Made by a program: the position numbers and the translations under genes. DNA of 7,544 nucleotides from CAYLNK01 sp964384675 (GTDB lineage: Bacteria > Acidobacteriota > Thermoanaerobaculia > UBA5066), in assembly GCA_964384675.1 (NCBI GenBank), contig CAYLNK010000326.1:1-7544 (forward strand). The letters run 5' to 3'. Under the pieces are notes generated by a model. It did no database searches and was not told the DNA's origin. It saw only the letters and a program-made list of their open reading frames with translations. This document shows, piece by piece, positions 1 to 7,543 of this stretch. How positions within the stretch are numbered: position 1 is the first letter of the stretch; each line of letters starts with the position of its first letter.

Positions 1-1
1 C

Positions 2-499
2 TCGGGAGGCGTCCTCGTCGCGGCGGGGGCATTCAGCCTCCTCGCGCTCCCGCTCCTCGGCCGGCGGCTCGCGCTCGCGCTCGCGCGACGCGTCCCGGTG
101 AGGAGCCGGCGGAGGCGACTGGCGAGGGAGGTGTCGGCCGGACTCTCGGTGGCGACCGCAGCGCCCCGCTCGTACCTCGTCGCCTACGGCTGCGCGCTGG
201 CGTTCTGGACCGTCCACATCGGCGGGCTCGTCGCCGTGATGCGCGGCCTCGCCCTGCCGGTGTCGCCCGGGACGCTCGCCTTCGCGACGCTCGGCTCGAT
301 CGTGGCGGCGGCCATCCCGTCGCCTGGCGGGACGTTCGGGCCGGCGGAGAGCGGCTTCGCTCTCGCGCTCTCGCTCGACGGCGTGCCGTTCGTGGCGGGC
401 CTCGCCGCGGCGGCGATCGTGCACCTGGTGATGACGGCGGCCGCGGGCCTGGTCGGGCTGCCGGTGCTGCTCACGGTCCGCGGGCAGCGTCAGGCGTAG
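2..499 (+). CDS. Flippase-like (UPF0104 / LPG-synthase TM domain) integral membrane protein, C-terminal part
   Basis: This is the last 165 residues of a polytopic membrane protein whose start lies left of the window. The frame is open from base 2 and ends at TAG. The fragment has about four hydrophobic stretches: residues about 4-20, 60-82, 88-106 and 130-158. A basic loop rich in Arg lies around residues 31-42. The motif Pro-Ser-Pro-Gly-Gly followed by Phe-Gly-Pro-Ala-Glu, starting at residue 106, matches the conserved PxPGGxGxxE signature of the lysylphosphatidylglycerol synthase transmembrane / flippase-like family (UPF0104). Members of that family are proposed to move or build lipid-linked substrates in the inner membrane; the substrate cannot be read from this fragment. 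The internal GTG at 98 is not a credible start, because the upstream codons continue in frame and encode a membrane helix. The stop overlaps the end of the convergent PIN toxin gene by 10 bases. Confidence 0.8.
   Translation, partial: SGGVLVAAGAFSLLALPLLGRRLALALARRVPVRSRRRRLAREVSAGLSVATAAPRSYLVAYGCALAFWTVHIGGLVAVMRGLALPVSPGTLAFATLGSIVAAAIPSPGGTFGPAESGFALALSLDGVPFVAGLAAAAIVHLVMTAAAGLVGLPVLLTVRGQRQA
68..85 (+). repeat. Three tandem copies of a 6-base unit (CTCGCG)
   Basis: Three perfect head-to-tail copies of CTCGCG lie inside the membrane-protein gene and encode Leu-Ala repeated three times at the end of a hydrophobic stretch. Because the unit is a multiple of three, a gain or loss of copies would keep the frame. 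It is most likely low-complexity coding sequence. Confidence 0.5.
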
Positions 500-912
500 G
501 CGTTCTCGATGACCGGGCCTCCAACCCGCCCGCCATCGTGGAGGTCCTCGGAGAGGATGCGGCTGCAGCCCGCTTCCAGCGCCGCCTCGACGATCATCGC
601 GTCCCTCACCGAGAGGCGTGCCACCTGGCCGCGGCGGACGGCTCGAAGCACCAGCGCGCCATCGGCGGGCACCACGACGCACTTCGAGAAGCCGTCGACC
701 ATCTGAAGCGCGACCGGCTCGGGGAGCCGCGGATCGAGCTTGCGCGTCGCCGTGGCGTACAGCTCCAGGAGGACCTGGGTGCTCAGCACCAGGGTTCCCT
801 CGTCGACGAGGGCGCCGACGAGCTCCCTCGAACGGTTCTGCTTCCCGGGGTCCGTCGCATCGACGAGGTGGACCAGGACGTTCGTATCGACGAACGTCCT
901 ACCCCCGCTCAT
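490..912 (-). CDS. PIN-domain ribonuclease toxin (VapC-like)
   Basis: This encodes a 140-residue PIN-domain protein, the usual size for toxins of VapBC-type modules, which cleave RNA with metal ions held by acidic residues. The PIN signature Phe-Val-Asp-Thr-Asn is at residues 7-11, giving Asp9. The other expected acidic positions are present: Glu50 in Leu-Leu-Glu-Leu-Tyr, Asp104 in Val-Arg-Asp-Ala, and Glu122/Asp123 in Ser-Glu-Asp-Leu near the end. The active site therefore looks intact. ATG at 912 is chosen because the PIN fold begins right after it. An in-frame start at 1020 would add 36 residues that merely translate the antitoxin gene in another frame. The start lies 14 bases inside the end of the antitoxin gene, so translation is probably coupled. 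The RNA target is not predictable from sequence, and a family name more precise than VapC-like would be a guess. Confidence 0.88.
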   Translation of the reverse strand: MSGGRTFVDTNVLVHLVDATDPGKQNRSRELVGALVDEGTLVLSTQVLLELYATATRKLDPRLPEPVALQMVDGFSKCVVVPADGALVLRAVRRGQVARLSVRDAMIVEAALEAGCSRILSEDLHDGGRVGGPVIENAYA

Positions 913-1132
913 GCAGCTCGTCTCGCGTCCACGTGTGTCCGCCGCTGCCCGCCTTCGACTCCCGTGAGATCTCGAGGGTCCGTTCCCAGGCACGCTGGAG
1001 ATCGGACCGGTCACCCGCATAGGCCTCGAGATAGTCGCGCAGGAGGCCGTTCACCGTGACCCCCTGCTTCAACGCTTTGATTCGAGCGCGCCTCGGGGCC
1101 TCGTCGTCGATCGCCATCGTCAGGTTCGCCAC
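899..1132 (-). CDS. Ribbon-helix-helix antitoxin partner of the PIN toxin (VapB-like)
   Basis: This 77-residue protein sits directly upstream of the PIN toxin and overlaps it by 14 bases, the standard antitoxin-first order. The N-terminus (Asn-Leu-Thr-Met-Ala-Ile-Asp) looks like the DNA-contacting beta strand of a ribbon-helix-helix (CopG/Arc-like) domain. It is followed by two helices (about residues 10-40) with the typical Arg-Ala-Arg-Ile and Val-Asn-x-Leu-Leu-Arg patterns. The C-terminal tail, ending Trp-Thr-Arg-Asp-Glu-Leu-His-Glu-Arg, would wrap the toxin. GTG at 1132 is chosen because the RHH strand starts immediately after it. An ATG at 1117 would cut into the strand, and an in-frame ATG at 1222 would add 30 unrelated residues across the dyad-rich region. 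No strong Shine-Dalgarno sequence is visible. Antitoxins of this class usually repress their own promoter by binding palindromes, and several lie just upstream. Confidence 0.82.
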   Translation of the reverse strand: MANLTMAIDDEAPRRARIKALKQGVTVNGLLRDYLEAYAGDRSDLQRAWERTLEISRESKAGSGGHTWTRDELHERG

Positions 1133-1156
1133 GGCCCGTGCCCCACGAAACCAGCG

Positions 1157-1167
1157 GAGCACTGCTC
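1157..1167. repeat. Dyad: GAGCA-C-TGCTC
   Basis: This is a perfect inverted repeat with 5-base arms around one central base, 25 bases upstream of the antitoxin GTG. By position it could be an operator half of the divergent control region, for instance for the ribbon-helix-helix antitoxin. Binding is inferred only. Confidence 0.4.
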
Positions 1168-1170
1168 GCC

Positions 1171-1188
1171 CGGCAGGCTGATCTGCCG
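1171..1188. repeat. Dyad: CGGCAG-6 nt-CTGCCG
   Basis: This is a perfect inverted repeat with 6-base arms and a 6-base spacer in the divergent intergenic region. It could be a protein-binding site or part of a hairpin. No T-tract follows on either strand, so it does not look like an intrinsic terminator. Confidence 0.42.
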
Positions 1189-1202
1189 ACCGCCGCGAGC
1201 GG

Positions 1203-1214
1203 AGAGAGCTCTCT
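1203..1214. repeat. Perfect 12-base palindrome AGAGAGCTCTCT
   Basis: This is an uninterrupted 12-base palindrome of alternating A/G then C/T, lying 20 bases before the start codon of the small membrane protein gene. It is a plausible operator for a dimeric repressor acting on the + strand promoter. It is less GC-rich than the coding sequence around it. The factor is unknown. Confidence 0.42.
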
Positions 1215-1218
1215 GGCA

Positions 1219-1238
1219 ACATGGGCGGACTCCCATGT
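1219..1238 (+). promoter_or_regulatory. Hairpin enclosing the start codon of the small membrane protein gene
   Basis: Seven-base arms ACATGGG (1219-1225) and CCCATGT (1232-1238) are perfect complements around a 6-base loop. The right arm contains the ATG (1235-1237) and the left arm plus loop contain the only weak ribosome-binding stretch (GGGCGGA). If the hairpin forms in the mRNA it would hide the start codon. Such structure can lower or gate translation, and it could alternatively be a DNA operator. No experiment is implied. Confidence 0.4.
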
Positions 1239-1471
1239 CACCAGACGACCTCGGCCAGGCGCTCTTCTACGTCGGTTGGCTCGCGCTCATCGCGGTGGCC
1301 ATCCTGAAGCGGCGGCGCCGCGAGCCGCCCGGCGGCGGCGTGAGCCCCGCCCCTTCGGCTCCGGCGGAGCCCGAGCCGGGCCCCTCGTCCTCGACGGCGT
1401 ACTTCGCGTTCCTCTGGATCCTGATCGCGGTCGCGCTTCTCCTCGCCGCGTTCCTCTACACCCGCGCGTGA
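1235..1471 (+). CDS. Small two-helix membrane protein upstream of the kinase
   Basis: This is a 78-residue protein with no family that I recognise. Hydrophobic helix one spans about residues 8-24 and is followed by a strongly basic cluster (Lys-Arg-Arg-Arg-Arg, 25-29). A Pro/Gly/Ala/Glu-rich linker (31-53) leads to a second hydrophobic helix at about 56-75. By the positive-inside rule, the basic loop between the helices would face the cytoplasm. Support for it being real: the hydrophobic pattern is coherent, it fills an otherwise empty stretch, and its TGA overlaps the GTG of the kinase gene (GTGA, 1468-1471). That overlap makes translational coupling likely. The Shine-Dalgarno sequence is weak and the start sits in a hairpin, so expression may be kept low. 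A role as membrane partner or regulator of the kinase is inferred from position alone. Confidence 0.68.
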   Translation: MSPDDLGQALFYVGWLALIAVAILKRRRREPPGGGVSPAPSAPAEPEPGPSSSTAYFAFLWILIAVALLLAAFLYTRA

Positions 1472-3504
1472 CCAGGTCGGGCACGACGTCCGGGTTCGAC
1501 GGCACGCCGGGGCGGGTCGTCGCCGGCCGGTACGAGCTGGGCCGTTTGCTGGGGGCGGGAGGGATGGGCCGCGTCTACGAGGCGGCGGACCGGGAGCTCG
1601 GGATCCGCGTCGCCCTCAAGGCGCTCCGGGAGGAGCTCACCGACGATCCGTCCGCGCTGGAACGCCTCAGGCGGGAGGCGCTCCTCGCCCGCAGCATCGC
1701 TCACCCGAGCGTCTGCCGCGTGTTCGACCTGGGCCGCGAGGACACTCCCGGCGGCCCGGCCTATTTCCTGACGATGGAGCTGATCGAGGGCGTCCCGCTC
1801 GACGAGGTGGTCCTCCGCCGCGGGCCCTTCCCGGAAGCGGACGTCGCGCGTCTCGGAGCCCAGCTGGCCCGCGGCCTGGCAGCCGTTCACGCGGCGGGCG
1901 TCGTCCACCGCGACGTAAAGAGCTCGAACGTCCTCCTCGTGGGGGAGGCGGAGGCCGCGCGCGTCGTGCTGGCGGACTTCGGCCTCGCGCGGAGCCCGAT
2001 GGATCCCGGCGGCCGTCTGACGCAGAGCGGCTGGCTCGTCGGGACGCCCGAGTCGATGTCCCCGGAGCAGCTCGAGGGGGCGCCGGCGACGCCCGCGTCC
2101 GATCAGTTCTCGCTCGGCGCCGTGCTCTACGAGATGGCCACCGGACGGCGCCCGTTCCAGGCGGGGGCGACCGGGATCACCGAGGTCGCGCGGCGCCTCT
2201 ACGAGTCACCGCGCCCCCCGCGCGAGCTCCGTCCGGAGATCTCGACCCGGCTCTCGGACGCCATCCTGCGCTGCCTGGCGCGGCGACCCGAGGACCGTTT
2301 CGAGTCCGCGACCCGGGTCGCCGAGACGCTCGAGCAGATCGAGGTTTCTCCGCCCCCTTCCGAGCCGGCGGGCTCGGAGCGCTGGGCCCTCGTGGCCGGC
2401 GCCACGGCGGCGGTCCTGATCGGCGCGCTGACCTGGGGCGTCCACGCCTTCACGTCCCGATCACGGGAGGTCGGTCGCGCCGGGCGATCGACCGCCCCAG
2501 CTGTCGACGCTCCGACGACGGCCCGCGACCCCCGGGCCGTCGAGCTCGTGGCGCGGGCCCGAGCCGGAGGTCCCGCCACGGTCCGCCTCGAGATGCTGCG
2601 GCAGGCCGTCGTCGCGGACGCCAGCTATCTGGAGGCCTGGCTCGAGCTGGGTGACGCGGCGATGCAGGCGGCGGCGCCCGAGCTGCTCGGCCGCGACGGG
2701 TACGCTCAGGCCGAGAGGGCGTATCGGCGCGCGCTCGAGCTCTCGCCGGGGAACGCGCGGGCCGAGAGGACTCTCCCGGTCATCCTCGTGGAGACGGGCC
2801 GCGCCGAGGAGGCCGCGCTCTGGCTGGCCGCCCTGAGGCGGCAGCGGCCGTCGGACGCCCGCGTGACCTACAACCTCGCCTACGCGCTCCGCTACACCGG
2901 CCTCCTCGAGGACTCCCGCCGGCTCGGCCTCGAAGCGCTCGCCCGGGACCCGCGCCTGAAGGAGGACGCGTCGTGGGCCTTCAACACGCTCCTCTACCTG
3001 GGCGAGACGGACGCCTTCCTCGACAGCCTGCCCTCGCGGGTCGACGGCTTCACCAGCTTCTATCGCGGGCTCGCGTCGCTGTCCGGCTCGAGGCCCGACC
3101 GCGAGGCGCGGGCGACGGGGCTCCTCGAGGAGGCGTATGCGCTCGCGCCCGGCTCCTCCTACGGCCAGCTCGGAAAGGCGATGAGCCTGGCGCTGCGCGG
3201 GGATCGCGAGCGTGGAGCCTCCCTCGTGGCCGCGCTCGAGGCGCGTGGGACCGCCGACGGCGAGACTCGCTTCAAGCTCGCCCAGGCGTGGGCGCTGCTC
3301 GGGGAGGAATCCCGCTCCGCCCGATCGGCGCGTGCCGCGGTGGAGCACGGCTTCTTCTGCGCGCCGTGCCTCACGGCCGATCCGCTCCTCTTGCGGGTCA
3401 GGAGCCGATCGGACTTCCTGGCGGCGGTGGCCGCGGCCCGGACCCGGAGCGAGGCGTTCGCGAGGGAATGGAAGGAGCTGGCAGGCTCCGGTGGGGGGCG
3501 TTAG
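1468..3504 (+). CDS. Transmembrane Ser/Thr protein kinase (PknB-like) with C-terminal TPR region
   Basis: This 678-residue protein has an N-terminal Hanks-type kinase domain (about 22-290). It carries the Gly-rich loop Leu-Gly-Ala-Gly-Gly-Met-Gly at 28-34, ATP-binding Lys51, helix-C Glu70, catalytic His-Arg-Asp at 147-149 with Lys151 and Asn154, Asp-Phe-Gly at 170-172, and Asp212. All key residues are present, so it should be active. The activation segment ends Gly-Thr-Pro-Glu-Ser-Met-Ser-Pro-Glu (192-200), with Ser where Tyr is commonest. One membrane helix (about 306-327) separates it from a helical region with about five TPR-like units (about 388-629). The tail has Cys631-x-x-Cys634 in a Gly-Phe-Phe-Cys context, followed by an Asp-Pro-Leu stretch often seen in such TPR kinases. 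GTG at 1468 is chosen because it overlaps the upstream stop (GTGA) and lies 20 residues before the kinase fold. A start at 1138 would read through the upstream gene in the wrong frame. Substrates are unknown. Confidence 0.92.
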   Translation: MTRSGTTSGFDGTPGRVVAGRYELGRLLGAGGMGRVYEAADRELGIRVALKALREELTDDPSALERLRREALLARSIAHPSVCRVFDLGREDTPGGPAYFLTMELIEGVPLDEVVLRRGPFPEADVARLGAQLARGLAAVHAAGVVHRDVKSSNVLLVGEAEAARVVLADFGLARSPMDPGGRLTQSGWLVGTPESMSPEQLEGAPATPASDQFSLGAVLYEMATGRRPFQAGATGITEVARRLYESPRPPRELRPEISTRLSDAILRCLARRPEDRFESATRVAETLEQIEVSPPPSEPAGSERWALVAGATAAVLIGALTWGVHAFTSRSREVGRAGRSTAPAVDAPTTARDPRAVELVARARAGGPATVRLEMLRQAVVADASYLEAWLELGDAAMQAAAPELLGRDGYAQAERAYRRALELSPGNARAERTLPVILVETGRAEEAALWLAALRRQRPSDARVTYNLAYALRYTGLLEDSRRLGLEALARDPRLKEDASWAFNTLLYLGETDAFLDSLPSRVDGFTSFYRGLASLSGSRPDREARATGLLEEAYALAPGSSYGQLGKAMSLALRGDRERGASLVAALEARGTADGETRFKLAQAWALLGEESRSARSARAAVEHGFFCAPCLTADPLLLRVRSRSDFLAAVAAARTRSEAFAREWKELAGSGGGR

Positions 3505-3514
3505 CCGGAGAGCG

Positions 3515-5305
3515 CTACCCCCGCCAGGGACCGCCGAGGATGTCCGCGGCCGGCGCCGGGGCCAAGGTCGGGCGCTTGGCGTGACCCTTCACCTGCTCGG
3601 CGGCGAAGTGCTTCATCAGCTCCCGCCAGAAGCTCGCCCTCACCCGGCGGAACAGCTTCCCGACCGTGTAGTGCATCGGGTAGATCCGCATCCCGAGGAC
3701 GTAGCCGCGCACCAGGAAGTAGAGGACGAAGTAGAGGCGCGTCCACCTCTTCTTCTTCAGGTGGTCGATCGCCAGGTTCCGGAAGCGGGGGAAGACCAGG
3801 AGGAGCGTCCCCAGGAAGGAGAGGTTCAGCTGCTGGAGCTTCTCCTCTTTCGTGAAGCAGGTGAACGGCGACTCCGTCTGGAACGTCTCGGCGAGCTTCT
3901 CGAAGTCGCCGTCGAAGGCGCCGATCTCCACGGTGTAGTCGGTGAGCGGCGTCCCCGGATACGGCGAGAGCTGCACGAACTCGCCCGAGGTCACCTTGCA
4001 GTCGACGTTGATGTCGATCGATTCGACGTCGTAGTCGACGACGTCGAAGCGCAGCCCGATGGCGTGCAGCTGGTCGGCCAGGTCCTTCCGCTTCGCGGGC
4101 GGGAGCGGCGCGCCGTCGCCCAGTACGGCGCGCATCGGCTCGGTCCTGATCCGGAAGTGCTTCTCGAGGTGGCCCACCAGCTCGCCCGCCTTCTCGTCGA
4201 AGCGGGGGTCGGAGAGCTTCGGGATGACCGGCGCCGGGACCGCGAGGATCGTGTTCGAGAACGTCCGGATCCCCATCCGGTGGCAGAGGTCGAACGCGAA
4301 GCGGATCGCGTCCTCGTTCATGCTGCGCCGGAAGACGTGCTTCCTGATGAAGTCGTTCCCCGACTCGATCGACATGGTGATCGAGTGGAGGCCCGCCTTC
4401 TTCATCAGCTCGATGACCCGCGGGTCCTTCTGGACGACGTCGCACCGGGTGAGGCAGTGGAACGGCAGGCCGATCACCTTCGGGTACTTCTCCGCGAACT
4501 CGAAGAGCCAGTCGTCGGCCCGGAACGTGAACATGTCGTCGTAGAACTTGATGAACTGGGCGCCGTGCCGCGTCTTGATGTCGAGGAGCTCCTCGAGCAG
4601 CCGGTCGACGCTGTACCGGTTGATCGTCTTCCCCTTCTTCTTGTACAGCTCGTTGAACTTCGCGTTGAAGCAGTAGGTGCACGGGTACGGACAGCCGCGG
4701 GTGGCGATGAAGGTCCGCATCCCGAAGTGCTTCAGCTGGGTCCGCTCGTAGACGAGGTCGCGGTCGTGGAACGGCAGGTCGTCCAGGAAGCTCGTCCGCT
4801 CTCTCACGTCCGCCGTGCCGTCGGCGCGGCGGTTCCCGCGCGTGACGATCCCCGGGATGGCGTCCGGGCTGTCCCCCTTCGCCAGCGCGTTCAAGAGGCG
4901 GGGCCACGAGTCGTCGGCCTCGCCCACGGCCAGGTAGTCCAGGAACGTCTCCTCCGCGGGGAGAGGGAGCCCCTTGGGTCGCGGGACGGGCGGGAGGTCC
5001 TCGCCCAGGAGGCGCATCCGCGCATGGTTGAAGGTGGGGTGCGGCCCGCCCATGATGCTCTGGAACCCGCTCCCGAACCGCTTCCGGAGCGTCTCGTTCA
5101 CCCGGAACATCACGTTGCTCTCACCGGTCTTGGCGCTGTAGGCGACGAGGTCGGGCCGGACCGTCTGCACCTGCCGCTCGAGGTCGCCGTGCTCCAGCAC
5201 GTTCAGGAAGGTCTCGTGCCCCTCGCGCTTCGCGAGCGCCGACAGGAGCTCGATGTTGAGGGGGTCGATGTTCTCCTCCCTCACCATCACGAACAGGACC
5301 TTCAT
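3515..5305 (-). CDS. B12-binding-domain radical SAM enzyme with an internal insertion
   Basis: This 596-residue protein has an N-terminal cobalamin-binding-like Rossmann domain (about 1-130) with Gly-Gly-Pro-His-Pro-Thr at 86-91. The Asp-x-His-x-x-Gly motif of base-off cobalamin proteins is absent, as in many B12 radical SAM enzymes. The radical SAM barrel follows (about 195-460): the cluster motif is Cys205-x3-Cys209-x2-Cys212, and later Ser-Ile-Glu-Ser-Gly (312-316) and Pro-Tyr-Pro-Gly-Thr (448-452) fit the family. Between Leu-Ala-Val-Pro (354-357) and the Asp-Ile-Asn strand near 430, about 70 extra charged residues replace the usual short loop. The C-terminus (about 485-570) has two hydrophobic, basic-flanked stretches suggesting membrane association, as in relatives acting on lipids or lipid-linked substrates. 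ATG at 5305 is supported by GGAGG four bases upstream and the Met-Lys-Val-Leu-Phe start. Reaction and substrate (methylation, cyclisation or other) are not determinable. It is the last gene of the leftward operon and ends 10 bases from the kinase stop. Confidence 0.88.
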   Translation of the reverse strand: MKVLFVMVREENIDPLNIELLSALAKREGHETFLNVLEHGDLERQVQTVRPDLVAYSAKTGESNVMFRVNETLRKRFGSGFQSIMGGPHPTFNHARMRLLGEDLPPVPRPKGLPLPAEETFLDYLAVGEADDSWPRLLNALAKGDSPDAIPGIVTRGNRRADGTADVRERTSFLDDLPFHDRDLVYERTQLKHFGMRTFIATRGCPYPCTYCFNAKFNELYKKKGKTINRYSVDRLLEELLDIKTRHGAQFIKFYDDMFTFRADDWLFEFAEKYPKVIGLPFHCLTRCDVVQKDPRVIELMKKAGLHSITMSIESGNDFIRKHVFRRSMNEDAIRFAFDLCHRMGIRTFSNTILAVPAPVIPKLSDPRFDEKAGELVGHLEKHFRIRTEPMRAVLGDGAPLPPAKRKDLADQLHAIGLRFDVVDYDVESIDINVDCKVTSGEFVQLSPYPGTPLTDYTVEIGAFDGDFEKLAETFQTESPFTCFTKEEKLQQLNLSFLGTLLLVFPRFRNLAIDHLKKKRWTRLYFVLYFLVRGYVLGMRIYPMHYTVGKLFRRVRASFWRELMKHFAAEQVKGHAKRPTLAPAPAADILGGPWRG

Positions 5306-5309
5306 GAAG

Positions 5310-5314
5310 CCTCC
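5310..5314 (-). promoter_or_regulatory. Ribosome binding site (GGAGG) of the radical SAM gene
   Basis: GGAGG on the - strand stands four bases before the ATG at 5305. It fixes the start of the radical SAM gene against the longer open frame that runs back through pyrE. It is the clearest Shine-Dalgarno sequence among the complete genes here. Confidence 0.75.
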
Positions 5315-5327
5315 ACGGCCGGGGCGA

Positions 5328-5367
5328 CGCCCGGACGAACTCGTCATTCTACCCGGGCGCCCGGACG
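5328..5367 (-). promoter_or_regulatory. pyrE-radical SAM spacer with palindrome, direct repeat and possible -10 box
   Basis: The 62-base gap after pyrE contains a 12-base palindrome CCGGGCGCCCGG (5353-5364) and a 10-base direct repeat CGCCCGGACG (5328-5337 and 5358-5367). On the - strand it also has TAGAAT (5352-5347), one mismatch from the -10 consensus, about 40 bases before the radical SAM ATG. No good -35 element is found 16-18 bases upstream. The palindrome has no T-tract. It may be a weak internal promoter or a processing or attenuation site. Confidence 0.25.
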
Positions 5368-5963
5368 CTACTTGGCCATGAAGCGGGAGCCGGGGGCGAT
5401 CATGGTCTGGCCGACGGTGCAGAGGGGGCAGGAGGCCGCTTCCCAGGTCGCCACCTCGAGGGTGAGGAGCGCCCGGAGCGGGAGACCCGCCAGGTCCCCC
5501 TCCTCGCGACGGCGCGCCGCGCCGCGCCGGTCCACGATGGCGCCGCAGACGACGGGCTCGGCCTTCTCCGCCCGAACGAGGTCCAGGACCTCCTTCGTCG
5601 ATTTGCCGGTCGTCACGACGTCCTCGATCACCGCGACGCGTTCGCCCTTCTCCAGGACGAACCCGCGCCGGAGCTGGAACTTCCCCTCGACCCGCTCGGC
5701 GAAGATCGCCCGCACGCCGAGGCCGCGCCCCACCTCGTGCCCGATGATCAGGCCCCCCATCGCCGGCGACAGGACCGTCTCCACCCGGGCGTCGCGCAGC
5801 GTCTCGGCGAGGGCCGCGCCGAGGGCCTCGGCGCGGCGCGGCCACTGGAGCACGCGCGCACACTGGAGGTAGCGGTCGGAGTGGAGTCCGGAGGAGAGCT
5901 TGAAGTGACCCTCGAGGAGCGCCCCCGTCTCCAGGAAATGCCGGCTGACGGTCTCGGGATCCA

Positions 5964-5964
<1 letters not shown>
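5368..5964 (-). CDS. pyrE: Orotate phosphoribosyltransferase
   Basis: This 198-residue enzyme joins orotate to PRPP to give orotidine 5'-phosphate, the penultimate step of UMP synthesis, in the cytoplasm. The PRPP-binding motif Val-Ile-Glu-Asp-Val-Val-Thr-Thr-Gly-Lys-Ser lies at 112-122, with the acidic pair Glu114-Asp115. The N-terminal Phe-Lys-Leu-Ser-Ser-Gly (21-26) and Ser-Asp-Arg-Tyr (29-32) match the orotate/PRPP site. A Glu-Gly-Lys-Phe-x-Leu-Arg-Arg stretch (93-100) corresponds to the mobile catalytic loop. The C-terminus carries Cys179-Pro-Leu-Cys182 and Pro-Gly-Ser-Arg, seen in one branch of bacterial PyrE proteins. ATG at 5964 is chosen because residue 2 onward fits the family. It shares one base with the upstream stop (TGATG), and GGAAGGAG lies about 10 bases upstream inside the preceding gene. 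No other pyrimidine gene is in view, so the operon setting with a sigma-54 regulator is unusual. Confidence 0.93.
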
Positions 5965-7375
<1,411 letters not shown>

Positions 7376-7394
<19 letters not shown>

Positions 7395-7543
7395 CGCGCG
7401 AGGATAGCGAAAGCGCGCCCGCGCGCCACACCGGCCTCCTCCTTTCGGCCAAGCGCCTCGTAGCGGCGCGCCGCCGCTTCGTACGCCTCGAGCGCCCCGC
7501 CGGCAGACTCCGGATCTCCCGCGTCCAGCCTGGCCTCGCGGGT
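7376..7543 (-). CDS. C-terminal end of an unrecognised helical (TPR-like) protein
   Basis: A reading frame open from the right edge of the window ends at TGA (7378-7376) after 55 residues, running into the start of the response regulator gene by 19 bases. The residues are rich in Ala, Glu, Arg and Leu. They include a pair of amphipathic helices with Gly-Asp-Pro-Glu-Ser-Ala and Ala-Tyr-Glu-Ala-Ala-Ala-Arg-Arg-Tyr-Glu-Ala-Leu-Gly patterns, which resemble the second half of one TPR unit and the first half of the next. There is no hydrophobic segment. The overlap and shared strand put it in the same operon. It could be the tail of a TPR scaffold or of a signalling protein that acts with the regulator. 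A typical histidine kinase end (Gly-rich ATP lid) is not what is seen. The open frame is short and could be chance at this base composition. Confidence 0.5.

Noticed and set aside
538..1059. A 173-codon + strand frame opposite the toxin-antitoxin genes.
   Set aside because: It has no recognisable features. The - strand frames carry the PIN and ribbon-helix-helix signatures.
1138..1467. A 110-residue N-terminal extension of the kinase from an ATG at 1138.
   Set aside because: The extension crosses the dyad-rich intergenic region and translates the small membrane protein gene in another frame. It gives Arg/Pro/Ala-rich sequence without a domain.
3486..3510. CTCCGG/CCGGAG inverted repeat across the kinase stop, as a two-way terminator.
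   Set aside because: The arms are only 6 bases with a 13-base loop and no T-tract on either strand. The evidence is too weak to call a terminator.
3212..5872. An 886-codon open frame on the + strand opposite the radical SAM and pyrE genes.
   Set aside because: It starts inside the kinase gene and reads as Arg/Pro/Ala/Val-rich low-complexity sequence. The opposite strand has clear family motifs, so this frame is an effect of the GC-rich codon bias.
7395..7407. TATCCT ending 6 bases before the regulator GTG, as a promoter for a leaderless transcript.
   Set aside because: It matches the -10 consensus in 4 of 6 bases and has no -35 element. The start overlaps an upstream gene, so coupled translation explains the missing Shine-Dalgarno sequence better.
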